Source: Pseudomonas sp. GR 6-02 (lineage in GTDB: Bacteria > Pseudomonadota > Gammaproteobacteria > Pseudomonadales > Pseudomonadaceae). From it: 64,000 nt of DNA. Location of the stretch: the NCBI RefSeq assembly GCF_001655615.1, contig NZ_CP011567.1:3543001-3607000 (forward strand), given 5' to 3'. Below, piece after piece: positions 10,197-18,837 of the stretch (the first letter of the stretch is position 1; the number at the start of each line of letters is the position of its first letter). The position numbers were made by a program, and so were the translations under genes. The notes under the pieces are model-generated. The model saw nothing but the letters and a program-made list of their open reading frames with translations. It searched no databases and was not told the DNA's origin.

Positions 10197-10691
10197 CTAC
10201 CGCCGCCGAAACAACGGCCGCGGCTCGATCACCGAACGCCCATACAACACGCTCATCCCCGCCAGTCCCTTCAGCGCATCTTCGGCAGACTTGTCTTCAC
10301 GCACGGCAAAGCTGTCGAAACCGCATTGGCGCATGTGGCTGAGTTGATCGCGCAGCACATCGCCAATCGCGCGCAATTCGCCTTGCCATCCGAATCGCGT
10401 GCGCAACAGATAGGCCTGGCTGTAGGCACGTCCGTCGCGAAAACTCGGGAAGTCCAGGGCAATCAGCGGCAGGTCGGGGAACCACGGAATCAGATTTGTC
10501 ACTTCGTCGTCAGGACCGAGCCAGACACCTTCGAGCGCGGTTGTGGTGTCGGCGTTAAGGGCCAGCCACTGGGGTAACGGCAAGATCAGCGGCCCCGCCG
10601 GCGGTTCACCGGTCGTTTCACGAATCAACTGCCACGGGTCATCGCGCACCCACTCGGCACCGCCCTCTCGCAAACGCAGCAGATTGTTCAT
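10197..10691 (-). CDS. DUF934 protein linked to sulfite reductase
   Basis: A 164-residue cytoplasmic protein of the DUF934 family, which is almost always encoded next to siroheme sulfite/nitrite reductases in proteobacteria. The recognisable core is FPDLPLIALDFPSFRDGRAY followed by LLRTRFGWQGELRAIGDVL. Its ATG overlaps the stop codon of the reductase gene (ATGA), so they are co-translated. The biochemical role is not established; an accessory role in electron supply or assembly of the reductase is inferred from the constant pairing. The C-terminus ends in several Arg residues (EPRPLFRRR). Confidence 0.88.
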   Translation of the reverse strand: MNNLLRLREGGAEWVRDDPWQLIRETTGEPPAGPLILPLPQWLALNADTTTALEGVWLGPDDEVTNLIPWFPDLPLIALDFPSFRDGRAYSQAYLLRTRFGWQGELRAIGDVLRDQLSHMRQCGFDSFAVREDKSAEDALKGLAGMSVLYGRSVIEPRPLFRRR

Positions 10692-12361
10692 GCCGACACC
10701 TCCAGCACCTTTGGATAAACCCGTTCCTTGAATGGCTCCAGACCGATGCGCGCCAGGGTATCGACGAACAGTTCTTCGCTCTCGCGGTAGCGCACGAACG
10801 TGCCGATGATCCGTTCAATCACATCGGGCACTTCGGCGGCACTGAAGGACGGGCCGATGACCTTGCCCAACGCGCTGTCCTTGCCCTGGGCGCCGCCGAG
10901 GGTGATCTGGTACCACTCGCTGCCGTTCTTGTCGACGCCAAGAATGCCGATGTTGCCGATGTGGTGATGGCCGCAGGCGTTCATGCAGCCGGAGATGTTC
11001 AGGCTGATGTCGCCCAGGTCATGCAGGTAATCCAGATCGTCGAAACGCGCCTGAATCGCTTGCGCGATGGGGATCGACTTGGCGTTGGCCAGGGCGCAGA
11101 AGTCGCCGCCGGGGCAAGCGATGATGTCAGTCAGCAAGCCGATGTTGGCACTCCCCAGGCCTTGCTCGCAGGCCAGGCACCACAGCGCGTAAAGGTCTGC
11201 CTTGGGCACGTCCGGCAGGACGATGTTCTGTTCATGGGCGATGCGGATTTCGCCGAAACCGAACTGCTCGGACCATAGCGCCACCGCTTCCATTTGTTCG
11301 GCCGTGACATCCCCCGGCGGCGCGGCGATACCCGGCTTGGTCGACAGCACCACGCTGGCGTAACCCGGCACCTTGTGCGGCTGAACGTTGCGCGCCACCC
11401 AACGGGCGAACGCCGGGTGCTCGGCCAGGCGCGTGCCGAAGTCCAGGTCGGTGCCAGCCAGTGAACGGTAATCGGGTGGCACAAAGGCGCTGGCGACACG
11501 CTCATACTCGACGTCGGTCAACTGCGCCGGGCCGTCCTTGAGGTGTTGCCACTCCTCCTCCACTTCCTTGGCGAACGCTTCGATCCCCAGGGCCTTGACC
11601 AGAATCTTGATCCGCGCCTTGTACTTGTTATCGCGCCGTCCGTGGCGGTTGTAGACTCGTAGCACCGCCTCGACATAAGACAGCAAATGCTGCCACGGCA
11701 AGCCTTCGCGAATCTGCAGACCGAGAATCGGCGTACGCCCCAACCCGCCGCCAACGATCACCCGCAAGAGCATTTGCCCGCTGTCGTCGCAATAAAGATA
11801 AAGACCGATGTCATGCATCATGATCGCCGCGCGGTCCTGTTTCGCCGAACAGATGGCGATCTTGAACTTGCGCGGCAGGAACAGGAATTCCGGGTTGATG
11901 GTCGACCATTGCCGCAGGATCTCCGCCAGCGGACGCGGGTCCATCAGCTCGTCCGCCGCAACGCCGGCGAAGGCTTCGGTGGTGATGTTGCGCACGCAGT
12001 TGCCGGAGGTCTGGATCGCGTGCATTTCCACTTGGGCCAGGCGTTCGAGGATGTCCGGGACCTGGGCCAGTTCGATCCAGTTGAACTGCATGTTTTGCCG
12101 GGTGGTGAAGTGGCCGTAACCACGATCGTAGTCCCGGGCAATGCTCGCCAGAGTGCGCATTTGCCTGGCGCTCAGGGTGCCGTAAGGAATCGCCACGCGC
12201 AGCATGTAGGCGTGTTTTTGCATATACAGGCCATTCTGCAAACGCAGGGGCAGGAACTCTTCTTCGCTCAATTCGCCGGCCATGAAACGTTCGACCTGAT
12301 CGCGAAACTGCGCAACACGCTCGAACACCAGGGCCCGGTCATAGTCATCGTATTGATACAT
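10688..12361 (-). CDS. cysI: Siroheme nitrite/sulfite reductase, hemoprotein (CysI-like)
   Basis: A 557-residue reductase that carries a siroheme coupled to a [4Fe-4S] cluster and performs six-electron reduction of sulfite to sulfide (or nitrite to ammonia). The four cluster ligands are visible with family spacing: Cys416 and Cys422 (CPGGDFC), Cys459 and Cys463 (CMNAC). Duplicated ferredoxin-like half domains precede each catalytic half. No NirD or flavoprotein partner is present; DUF934 follows with an overlap. A Shine-Dalgarno (GAGGTAGCCAC) supports the ATG. It is divergent from the orphan ccoN. Assimilatory sulfite reduction is the likely job, but sulfite and nitrite cannot be separated by sequence alone. 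Confidence 0.9.
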   Translation of the reverse strand: MYQYDDYDRALVFERVAQFRDQVERFMAGELSEEEFLPLRLQNGLYMQKHAYMLRVAIPYGTLSARQMRTLASIARDYDRGYGHFTTRQNMQFNWIELAQVPDILERLAQVEMHAIQTSGNCVRNITTEAFAGVAADELMDPRPLAEILRQWSTINPEFLFLPRKFKIAICSAKQDRAAIMMHDIGLYLYCDDSGQMLLRVIVGGGLGRTPILGLQIREGLPWQHLLSYVEAVLRVYNRHGRRDNKYKARIKILVKALGIEAFAKEVEEEWQHLKDGPAQLTDVEYERVASAFVPPDYRSLAGTDLDFGTRLAEHPAFARWVARNVQPHKVPGYASVVLSTKPGIAAPPGDVTAEQMEAVALWSEQFGFGEIRIAHEQNIVLPDVPKADLYALWCLACEQGLGSANIGLLTDIIACPGGDFCALANAKSIPIAQAIQARFDDLDYLHDLGDISLNISGCMNACGHHHIGNIGILGVDKNGSEWYQITLGGAQGKDSALGKVIGPSFSAAEVPDVIERIIGTFVRYRESEELFVDTLARIGLEPFKERVYPKVLEVSA

Positions 12362-12625
12362 GTGGCTACCTCATCAGGATTGATCGGGCTCTGCGGCTCG
12401 CTCTCGAGGTAGCGACTATGAACCTGCGGCACAGCACGTTACAGATTCAGCTAAACACTAAAAAACCGTATCAGGACGCGACTGATGGCCGCAGGCGTGC
12501 CCCGCATCTGATCCGTATAAATGAAAGTTTCCTGAGACTGTTTTGTTTCCGGCAGGGTTTCTACAGTTCATCGCATGCCAGACCGGGTGGCCTGGCAAGA
12601 CTTTGCAACCGTGGAAGAACTGACC

Positions 12626-14053
12626 ATGAGCACAGCAACAATCGGACTGGCCTATAACTACAAGGTCGTCCGCCAATTCGTCGTGGCAACCGTGGTATGG
12701 GGCGTCGTCGGGATGGCGATGGGGGTATGGATCGCCTCGCAACTGGTATGGCCCGAGATGAACCTCGACCTGCCGTGGACCACCTTCGGCCGCTTGCGTC
12801 CGCTGCACACCAGCCTGGTGATTTTCGGCTTTGCCGGCAGCGCGCAATTCGCCGCCAGTTACTACGCCGTGCAGCGCACCTGCCAGGTGCGGCTGTTCTC
12901 GGACAAACTCGCTGCATTCACCTTCTGGGGCTGGCAATCGGTGATCGTGGTGATGCTGATCAGCCTGCCGCTGGGCTACACGACCACCAAGGAATACGCC
13001 GAGATCGAGTTCTCCGGCGCGGTGTGGATGACGGTGGTCTGGCTCGCCTATGCCATCGTGTTTTTCACCACCGTGGTGCGCCGCAAGACCAAGCATATCT
13101 ACGTCGGCAACTGGTTCTTCGGCGCGTTCATCGTGGTGATCGCCATGCTGCACGTGGTCAATCACCTGTCGATTCCGGTGGACTGGTTCAAGTCGTATCC
13201 GGTGTACTCCGGGGCCACCGACGCCATGGTGCAGTGGTGGTACGGGCACAACGCGGTGGGCTTTTTCCTCACCACCGGGTTCCTCGGGATGATGTATTAC
13301 TTCGTGCCGAAACAGGTGGGTCGGCCGGTGTATTCCTATCGCTTGTCGATCGTGCACTTCTGGGCGCTGATCACCCTGTACATCTGGGCCGGTCCCCACC
13401 ACCTGCACTACACCGCACTGCCGGACTGGGCGCAGTCCCTGGGCATGGCGATGTCGCTGATTCTGCTGGCGCCGAGCTGGGGCGGTATGATCAACGGCAT
13501 GATGACGCTGTCGGGGGCCTGGCATAAGTTGCGTACCGACCCGATCCTGCGCTTCCTCGTGCTGTCCCTGGCCTTCTACGGCATGTCGACTTTCGAAGGG
13601 CCGATGATGGCGATCAAGACGGTCAATGCCCTCTCCCACTACACCGACTGGACCATCGGCCACGTGCACGCCGGCGCCCTCGGTTGGGTGGCGATGATCA
13701 CCTTCGGCGCGATCTATCACATGGTCCCGAAAGTCTTCGGCCGCACGCAAATGCACAGCGTGCCGCTGATCAACCTGCACTTCTGGCTGGCGACCATCGG
13801 CACCGTGCTGTACATCGCGTCCATGTGGGTCAACGGCATCACCCAGGGCTTGATGTGGCGTGCGATCAACGACGACGGCACGCTGACCTACTCGTTCGTC
13901 GAGGCGTTGCAGGCCAGTCATCCAGGCTTCATCGTGCGGTTTGTCGGCGGGGTGTTCTTCCTCAGCGGCATGCTGCTGATGGCTTATAACGTGTGGCGTA
14001 CGGTGCGGGTTGCGGATGTGAAGATGGCCGAACTTGAAGCGCAGTATGCCTGA
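12626..14053 (+). CDS. ccoN: Orphan cbb3-type cytochrome c oxidase subunit I (CcoN)
   Basis: The catalytic subunit of a cbb3 oxidase, 475 residues and full length, with 12 membrane helices. All metal ligands are present: haem ligands His61, His346 and His348 (IGHVHAG), CuB ligands His208 (WYGHN), His258 and His259 (GPHHLHY). Tyr252, expected to cross-link to a CuB histidine, is also present. The start is the ATG giving [13 protein letters not shown]. No ccoO or ccoP follows, only a small gene, so this is an orphan isoform that must use CcoO/CcoP encoded elsewhere. An orphan ccoN beside a sulfite/nitrite reductase matches my memory of P. aeruginosa ccoN4, which is linked to cyanide tolerance. 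No clear ANR box was seen upstream. Confidence 0.93.
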   Translation: MSTATIGLAYNYKVVRQFVVATVVWGVVGMAMGVWIASQLVWPEMNLDLPWTTFGRLRPLHTSLVIFGFAGSAQFAASYYAVQRTCQVRLFSDKLAAFTFWGWQSVIVVMLISLPLGYTTTKEYAEIEFSGAVWMTVVWLAYAIVFFTTVVRRKTKHIYVGNWFFGAFIVVIAMLHVVNHLSIPVDWFKSYPVYSGATDAMVQWWYGHNAVGFFLTTGFLGMMYYFVPKQVGRPVYSYRLSIVHFWALITLYIWAGPHHLHYTALPDWAQSLGMAMSLILLAPSWGGMINGMMTLSGAWHKLRTDPILRFLVLSLAFYGMSTFEGPMMAIKTVNALSHYTDWTIGHVHAGALGWVAMITFGAIYHMVPKVFGRTQMHSVPLINLHFWLATIGTVLYIASMWVNGITQGLMWRAINDDGTLTYSFVEALQASHPGFIVRFVGGVFFLSGMLLMAYNVWRTVRVADVKMAELEAQYA

Positions 14054-14068
14054 GGCAAGGAGCCTGAC

Positions 14069-14290
14069 ATGATCGAAATGGCATTGAATCTATTGGGCGT
14101 GCTGGGGCTTTGGCTGGCGATTGAATACTGCTTGAAACAGCAGACGACCGAGAGCCTGGACGATGCCAGCCTGATTCCGTTTGCCGATGACCCCGAGGTG
14201 GCGCGGCGGGTGGAATTGGCTACCGGCAAGAGAGTGAAAGCGGTAGCGCCGCAAGAGTTGAAACCTGGCTGGGGCAACCTCGAAATCTGA
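14069..14290 (+). CDS. Small CcoQ-like membrane protein
   Basis: A 73-residue protein with one N-terminal membrane helix (MALNLLGVLGLWLAIEYCL) and a cytoplasmic tail. The segment LDDASLIPFADDPEVARR resembles the tail motif of CcoQ/FixQ (xxAAxLPFADE), the small single-helix subunit that stabilises cbb3 oxidases. It starts 15 bases after ccoN with an excellent Shine-Dalgarno (AAGGAGCC), so it belongs to the same operon. The CcoQ assignment is mine, from motif and position; annotation pipelines may call it hypothetical. The tail after the motif (KRVKAVAPQELKPGWGNLEI) is longer than in most CcoQ proteins. Confidence 0.75.
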   Translation: MIEMALNLLGVLGLWLAIEYCLKQQTTESLDDASLIPFADDPEVARRVELATGKRVKAVAPQELKPGWGNLEI

Positions 14291-14305
14291 GGTACACCCA
14301 ATTCA

Positions 14306-14347
14306 CTGTGGGAGCGGGCTTGTGGCCACAAAAGCCCGCTCCCACAG
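14306..14347. repeat. Perfect REP palindrome, probable terminator
   Basis: A 16-bp perfect stem (CTGTGGGAGCGGGCTT with AAGCCCGCTCCCACAG) and a 10-nt loop lie 15 bases after the ccoN operon and 25 bases from the end of the convergent next gene. It probably ends transcription from both sides. Confidence 0.8.
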
Positions 14348-14371
14348 GGTTGAGTGTCGATCACATGGACA

Positions 14372-14866
14372 TTAGTTGCGCTCGCGGGGAATCAGGCTCT
14401 GCAGTTGCTGCGCCAAAAAGTTTGCATCGAAGGCAAAGGTGTCCGGGTCTTTCAGGCCGTTGGTCTTGCGCCATTGCCAGGCGCTGGACGGTGGCAGGCA
14501 CACCAGCGAAATACTGCCATAGCGCGCCGCGGTCAACCCCATCACGGCAAGGGAAATCTGCCCACCAACGCCCATCACGTCCGGCACAAACTCCACCGGT
14601 TTGCCGGCGATAACGACGCTCAGTTTCTCGGTCTTGAACGTCGACGTCTCCACCGGCACACTCGGCCCGGATGCGACATACGCCTCGCGGCTCACTTCCA
14701 GCAGGTTCGGTGCCAGGACCGGTGCCAGCCACTGCTGGATCTGATCGAACAACTCCCCGATGCGCGTCGCCCACACGGCCGATTGCGCTTCAAACAGTTG
14801 CTTCTTGTGCGCTTCGCTTTCTGCGTAGTGGCGAAGCATCTCGCCCAGTTGCTGTACGTCGTCCAT
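14372..14866 (-). CDS. Conserved-looking protein of unknown function
   Basis: A 164-residue soluble protein that I do not recognise. The N-terminal third is helical and polar (QQLGEMLRHYAESEAHKKQL, then WATRIGELFDQIQQWLAPVL). The middle looks like beta structure (KTEKLSVVIAGKPVEFVPDV, GQISLAVMGLTAARYGSISL). The C-terminus, WQWRKTNGLKDPDTFAFDANF..., is polar. No signal peptide or membrane segment is visible. A good Shine-Dalgarno (AAGGAACACC) precedes the ATG. The gene is single, convergent with the ccoN operon and followed upstream by an AraC regulator on the same strand. Confidence 0.7.
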   Translation of the reverse strand: MDDVQQLGEMLRHYAESEAHKKQLFEAQSAVWATRIGELFDQIQQWLAPVLAPNLLEVSREAYVASGPSVPVETSTFKTEKLSVVIAGKPVEFVPDVMGVGGQISLAVMGLTAARYGSISLVCLPPSSAWQWRKTNGLKDPDTFAFDANFLAQQLQSLIPRERN

Positions 14867-14936
14867 TGCGGTGTTCCTTTGGTTGAAGCGGTGCTGCGGA
14901 CTTTGAGCATGGCAGATGCGCGCTGCCGGCGTACGA

Positions 14937-15713
14937 CTAAAAGCGCGAGCGGTACTGGCTGGGGGTCATGGCCAGGTATTTGCGAAAGGCACTGCCCATG
15001 TGGGACTGATGGGCGAAGCCGACATCCAGAGCGATGCTGGCCAAGGGCAGAGCCGTGCGCTCGATCAGCCTACGTGCGGCCTGAAGCCGCACTTCAATGA
15101 GGTAGGCGTGAGGCGTCAGGCCAATAGCCTGGGTGAAATCGCGCAGAAAGCGCAGTTCGTTGTGCCCATAGGTGACAGCCAATTGTTCCAGCGTCAGGGG
15201 GTGCTGGAACTGCTCGGCGATCTGTTCCATGACTCGGGCAAAGGCCTTGGGCGTGGCACGCTGCGTTGTATCGGTTATCGAACCCGCGACGCCAACCAGC
15301 GCCGCGGCACATTGCTCAAGCGCCAGCGGGTCGGGCTGCGTGGCGAGCAACTGACGACGAATCTCACGTGCGATGGTCAGCGCACGTCGATTGCCGCAAG
15401 ACTGCACACGGTGGGCGACACTGGGTAATTGTTCGCTGGCGAACTGTTCGTCCAGCCGCATCAGCAGATACTCGCCACCGCTGGCCGATTCGGAAAACAC
15501 CTCCACGCCGACCGGCGTGTACGCCAATACGCCCGGCCAGGTATCGAAATCCGTCCGCCGGTCAGAATCGATCGCATGCACGCCCTGCTGACGTTCCAGC
15601 GTCACCCCGAGGGTTTGTGACTGCGCCGGATCCCGCGCGCTGTACGGCGCACGGGGCAAAAGTTGCAGGCAGAGTCTGCCGCCCAACAGGTTCTCGCTCA
15701 GCACACCGGGCAT
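14937..15713 (-). CDS. AraC-family transcriptional regulator
   Basis: A 258-residue AraC regulator. A cupin-like sensor domain occupies about residues 1-140, and two helix-turn-helix motifs occupy the C-terminal 100 residues (PLTLEQLAVTYGHNELRFLR, then IALDVGFAHQSHMGSAFRKY, ending MTPSQYRSRF). The ATG at 15713 is chosen because CAGGAAATTTCAC precedes it; the longer frame from 15776 has no ribosome site. It is divergent from the Asp/Glu racemase gene, with 78 bases between the starts. The simplest inference is that it controls that gene and possibly itself. The effector is unknown. Confidence 0.92.
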   Translation of the reverse strand: MPGVLSENLLGGRLCLQLLPRAPYSARDPAQSQTLGVTLERQQGVHAIDSDRRTDFDTWPGVLAYTPVGVEVFSESASGGEYLLMRLDEQFASEQLPSVAHRVQSCGNRRALTIAREIRRQLLATQPDPLALEQCAAALVGVAGSITDTTQRATPKAFARVMEQIAEQFQHPLTLEQLAVTYGHNELRFLRDFTQAIGLTPHAYLIEVRLQAARRLIERTALPLASIALDVGFAHQSHMGSAFRKYLAMTPSQYRSRF

Positions 15714-15791
15714 GTGAAATTTCCTGATAGATCGGAACAAAGATCCACTGGACACTCTCTCGCAAGGGTTTGCCATTCACAGGAGCATGAC

Positions 15792-16484
15792 ATGCGCACC
15801 ATCGGCCTTATCGGCGGCATGAGCTGGGAGTCCAGCGCCGAGTATTACCGTCTTATCAACCAGCAGGTACGCGACCGCCTCGGGCCGTTGCGTTCGGCGA
15901 AATTGCTAATGTACAGCGTCGACTTCGGCCCTGTCGAACAGGCCCAGCATGCCGGGCGCTGGGACGATGCGGCGGCGATTCTGGTGGATGCCGCGCAACG
16001 CCTGGAGGCTGGCGGCGCCGACTGCGTGGTGCTGTGTACCAACACCATGCACAAGGTGGCCGGGCAGATTCAGTCTGCGATTGATATTCCGTTCCTGCAC
16101 ATTGCCGACCCGGCCGCTCAGGCGGCGCTGGACGCCGGTGCGCTGCGGGTGGGCCTGCTCGGTACTGCATTCACCATGGAGCAGGACTTTCTCAAGGCAC
16201 GTCTGACGGCCAAGGGCCTGACGGTGCTGGTGCCGGAGGCTGAAGAGCGTCAGGCGGTGCATCGGATCATCTATGACGAGTTGTGCGTCGGGGTCATCAG
16301 CGAGGCGTCGCGCCAGGTCTATCAAAGGGTGATCGAAGCGCTGACCGAACGCGGCGCCCAGGCGATCATCCTCGGCTGCACCGAGATCGGCCTGCTAATC
16401 AAACCCGAGCACAGCGCCCTGCCCTTGTTCGACACCACCGAACTGCATGCGCAGGCGGCGGTGGCGTTTGCGTTGGGCGACTGA
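15792..16484 (+). CDS. Aspartate/glutamate racemase family protein
   Basis: A 230-residue PLP-independent amino-acid racemase of the aspartate/glutamate superfamily (EC 5.1.1.13 type). The two catalytic cysteines are Cys82 (VVLCTNTMH) and Cys196 (IILGCTEIGLLI). The N-terminus MRTIGLIGGMSWESSAEYY is diagnostic of the aspartate racemase branch. The start has CAGGAGC upstream; the frame extends to 15663 but has no start evidence there. The stop lies one base from the stop of the convergent GNAT gene. Substrate specificity is not certain from sequence. It is probably regulated by the divergent AraC protein. Confidence 0.93.
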   Translation: MRTIGLIGGMSWESSAEYYRLINQQVRDRLGPLRSAKLLMYSVDFGPVEQAQHAGRWDDAAAILVDAAQRLEAGGADCVVLCTNTMHKVAGQIQSAIDIPFLHIADPAAQAALDAGALRVGLLGTAFTMEQDFLKARLTAKGLTVLVPEAEERQAVHRIIYDELCVGVISEASRQVYQRVIEALTERGAQAIILGCTEIGLLIKPEHSALPLFDTTELHAQAAVAFALGD

Positions 16485-16485
16485 C

Positions 16486-17004
16486 TCAACCTTCCTTGGG
16501 CGTGCGACGCAAGCGCGCCATGCTCAGGGTATCGACCAAGCGACCGTCACGCACGGCATAGTCGCGGAACAGGCCTTCGGTCTCGAAGCCGAATTTTCGG
16601 TACAGGCCGATGGCCGCTTCGTTGTCGGCGTACACCGAGAGTTCGACCCGTTGCAGGTTCATCCAGTTGTCGGCGACATCGAGCGCCGCCGCCAGCAGCT
16701 TCGAACCGACACCCTTGCCTTGCCAAGCCACGGCGACACCCATGCCGAAGCTGCCGGCGTGGCTGCGGCGAACTCGCGAAAACTGTTCCAGACCGATGTT
16801 GCCGATGACCGTTCCCTGGTGCAGCGCCACCAGTTTCACCGCCCGTTCGTTGTCGGCCATCAGGCGTTGGCGCCAGACCTCGGTGGACTGAAACGGCATC
16901 TGCAGCACCTGACGGGCCACAGCCGGGTCGTTGTAGAGGGCGGTGACGCCCTCGATGTGGGATTCGTTGAAGCGTTCGAGGGTAATGACGGAGTCGGCGG
17001 GCAT
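16486..17004 (-). CDS. GNAT N-acetyltransferase (YhhY/AaaT-like)
   Basis: A 172-residue acetyl-CoA-dependent acetyltransferase. The acetyl-CoA binding signature is in VAVAWQGKGVGSKLLAAAL, with a downstream NEAAIGLYRKFGFETEG and a conserved DYAVRDGRLVDTLSMARL end. The overall pattern (NDPAVARQVLQMPF..., RRSHAGSFGMGV) resembles E. coli YhhY/AaaT, an N-acetyltransferase acting on free amino acids such as Phe and Met. The start is the ATG giving MPADSVITL, preceded by AAGGACG; the frame upstream to 17118 overlaps a palindromic repeat and is unlikely to be coding. Confidence 0.9.
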   Translation of the reverse strand: MPADSVITLERFNESHIEGVTALYNDPAVARQVLQMPFQSTEVWRQRLMADNERAVKLVALHQGTVIGNIGLEQFSRVRRSHAGSFGMGVAVAWQGKGVGSKLLAAALDVADNWMNLQRVELSVYADNEAAIGLYRKFGFETEGLFRDYAVRDGRLVDTLSMARLRRTPKEG

Positions 17005-17060
17005 GAATGTTTCGTCCTTGATGCGTACATGGCCGCTTACTCTATAACGGCGCAAACCCA

Positions 17061-17090
17061 TGTGGCGAGGGGGCAAGCCCCCTCGCCACA
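17061..17090. repeat. TGTGGCGAGGGGG palindrome
   Basis: A perfect 13-bp stem (TGTGGCGAGGGGG with CCCCCTCGCCACA) and a 4-nt loop lie between two genes on the minus strand, downstream of the LysR gene. It is the simplest form of the repeat family also seen at 20696, 34387 and 49065. Confidence 0.8.
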
Positions 17091-17110
17091 AAGGTGTTCT
17101 TGCCAGAAGC

Positions 17111-18097
17111 TCAGTCAAGCTGCTCGAACCACTCCCGCCGCTCGTTGAAGGTGTTGCGGATCAGCTCGACGATGCCCTGCACCTCGGCCTCATTTCGGGA
17201 ATCGGCATTGACCGCCATCCACACCTGGCGCTGCATCGGTTGGTTGAACAGCCCGGGCAACGCCAGCAGCCCTCGATCGAATCGGCTCATGTAGTGCGGC
17301 AGCAAACCGATGCAGGCGCTGCAGCGGATCATCTCCAGCATCAGCTCATAGGAATGCAACTGCACCACTCCCGCCAGACGCTGCTCCACCAGACTGTTCC
17401 ACGGCCCGAAGGCGCCGACCTGGCGGTCGTGTTGCCATTGCACCAGCATGAAATCGGCCAGGTCGCCCAGGCTGTCCGGGCGGGCCGCGACCCGCGAGTA
17501 ACGTTTGGCAATGTGCGGCAGATAGTCCAGCCGTGCCAGACGCTGGGGCTCGCTGATGGCGAAACTGGGGCCGGGCGATGGCGAATCGGTGCCCGCCAGC
17601 CACACCACCACATCGGCGCTGATCGCCCGCAGGGACAACTCGCTGTCGAGGGAAATGATGTCCAGGCGCACACTGGCGTTGCGCCGTAGCAGCGCGACCA
17701 GGTCGCGACCGAGGATGTCGTGCAGGATCGACTCGGCCACGGCCAGGCGAATCAAGGGCTGTTCAATCACCGGCAAGTCGCGTTCACGGGCCAAGGCCAT
17801 CAACTGCGCCTGAAGCTGCAACCCGTCACGACTGAGGGCAAAGCCATTGCCCGAATGGCAGAACAACGAGCGCTGCAGTTGTGTTTCAAGTTGCGCCAAT
17901 TGTTTACGCAACTGGGTCGACTTGATATTGAGACTGCGGGCCGCCTGCATGAAACAGCCACAGCGGGCGCTGACCCTGAAAGACTGCAGCAACACCGGAT
18001 CGATTCCGGCTATCCGTGAGTGTAAGGCGTTACTGTGTTCTACGGGCGAATGGTACTCGGCCACGCCCTGACGCCCGGCGGATTCCATGAATGACAT
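17111..18097 (-). CDS. LysR-family transcriptional regulator
   Basis: A 328-residue LysR-type regulator. The winged helix-turn-helix near residues 35-95 reads LQSFRVSARCGCFMQAARSL then KSTQLRKQLAQLETQLQRSL, with an unusually polar, less conserved recognition helix. The C-terminal two thirds is the periplasmic-binding-like effector domain. The first 30 residues before the HTH form a longer N-terminal extension than usual, but the ATG at 18097 has a good ribosome site (GGGAGTCATCA). Its neighbour on the same strand is the AhpD-like gene; target genes cannot be inferred with confidence. Confidence 0.88.
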   Translation of the reverse strand: MSFMESAGRQGVAEYHSPVEHSNALHSRIAGIDPVLLQSFRVSARCGCFMQAARSLNIKSTQLRKQLAQLETQLQRSLFCHSGNGFALSRDGLQLQAQLMALARERDLPVIEQPLIRLAVAESILHDILGRDLVALLRRNASVRLDIISLDSELSLRAISADVVVWLAGTDSPSPGPSFAISEPQRLARLDYLPHIAKRYSRVAARPDSLGDLADFMLVQWQHDRQVGAFGPWNSLVEQRLAGVVQLHSYELMLEMIRCSACIGLLPHYMSRFDRGLLALPGLFNQPMQRQVWMAVNADSRNEAEVQGIVELIRNTFNERREWFEQLD

Positions 18098-18189
18098 TGA
18101 TGACTCCCTGTCGATCTGTCCTTGAGCGTTTCATCCTGCTGATTGTTCATGAACCTGATGTGACAAGCGGGCAAAAACCAAACCAATAA

Positions 18190-18630
18190 TCAACCGCCGG
18201 GGGTTTGCCGAAAACTCACCGCCAGGCGATTCCAGCTGTTGATGGCGCTGATGGCCATCGTCAGGTCGACCAATTCCCCTTCACCGAACTGCTCCCGGGC
18301 CAGTGCATAAACATCGTCCGGCACATGGCTTTGCGCGAGCAGGGTCACCGCTTCGGTCCAGGCCAGGGCCGCCCGCTCCCGAGGGCTGAAAAAGCCGCTG
18401 TCGCGCCAGACCACGATTGCATACAGCCGCCGATCGGTCTCGCCGATACGACGTGCGTCCACCGAGTGCATGTCAGTGCAGAAGGCGCAGCCATTGAGCT
18501 GCGAGGCGCGGATCTTGATCAGGTTCAGCAACGCCGGTTCGATGCTCAGATCACGGGTCAAGGCCTCCATGGCGATCATGGCTTTCATCGCCTTGGGCGA
18601 TGCGCTGTAGTAATCCAGGCGAACGGTCAT
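18190..18630 (-). CDS. Carboxymuconolactone decarboxylase/AhpD-like protein
   Basis: A 146-residue all-helical protein of the CMD/AhpD family. The redox motif CAFCTDMH carries Cys48, Cys51 and His55, as in AhpD-type alkylhydroperoxidases, so a peroxidase or disulfide-reductase role is more likely than decarboxylation. The rest (RIGETDRRLYAIVVWRDSG, PRERAALAWTEAVTLLAQ) is typical. GAGG precedes the ATG. It is divergent from the MocR regulator with 207 bases between starts, and MocR-type proteins often control the divergent gene, so regulation by it is plausible. Confidence 0.92.
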   Translation of the reverse strand: MTVRLDYYSASPKAMKAMIAMEALTRDLSIEPALLNLIKIRASQLNGCAFCTDMHSVDARRIGETDRRLYAIVVWRDSGFFSPRERAALAWTEAVTLLAQSHVPDDVYALAREQFGEGELVDLTMAISAINSWNRLAVSFRQTPGG

Positions 18631-18837
18631 GGCGGCGGCCTCGTGGCGCGAATCGGTATCTCCACGTTAGGCGCTGATGCACGAGCGTTACAGAGCCAAT
18701 TCAGCGAAAAAGCCATGGACCGCCCGACAGAAGACCAATCGCCGGTTTTTCACCCACACAACTTCTGTGCAGTCACTCATGCAGGTAATCTGGCGCGACG
18801 CACAGTCGCCTCACAATCGCCCAGGAGCCCCGCCGGT

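Noticed and set aside
12362..12625. Possible ANR/FNR box upstream of ccoN (TTGATCGGGC near 12380)
   Set aside because: Only the left half-site fits TTGATNNNNATCAA; the right half is absent, so I do not call it.
16486..17118. Longer version of the GNAT gene starting at 17118
   Set aside because: The extra 38 codons are encoded by the palindromic repeat at 17061 and lack a ribosome site; the conserved protein starts at 17004.
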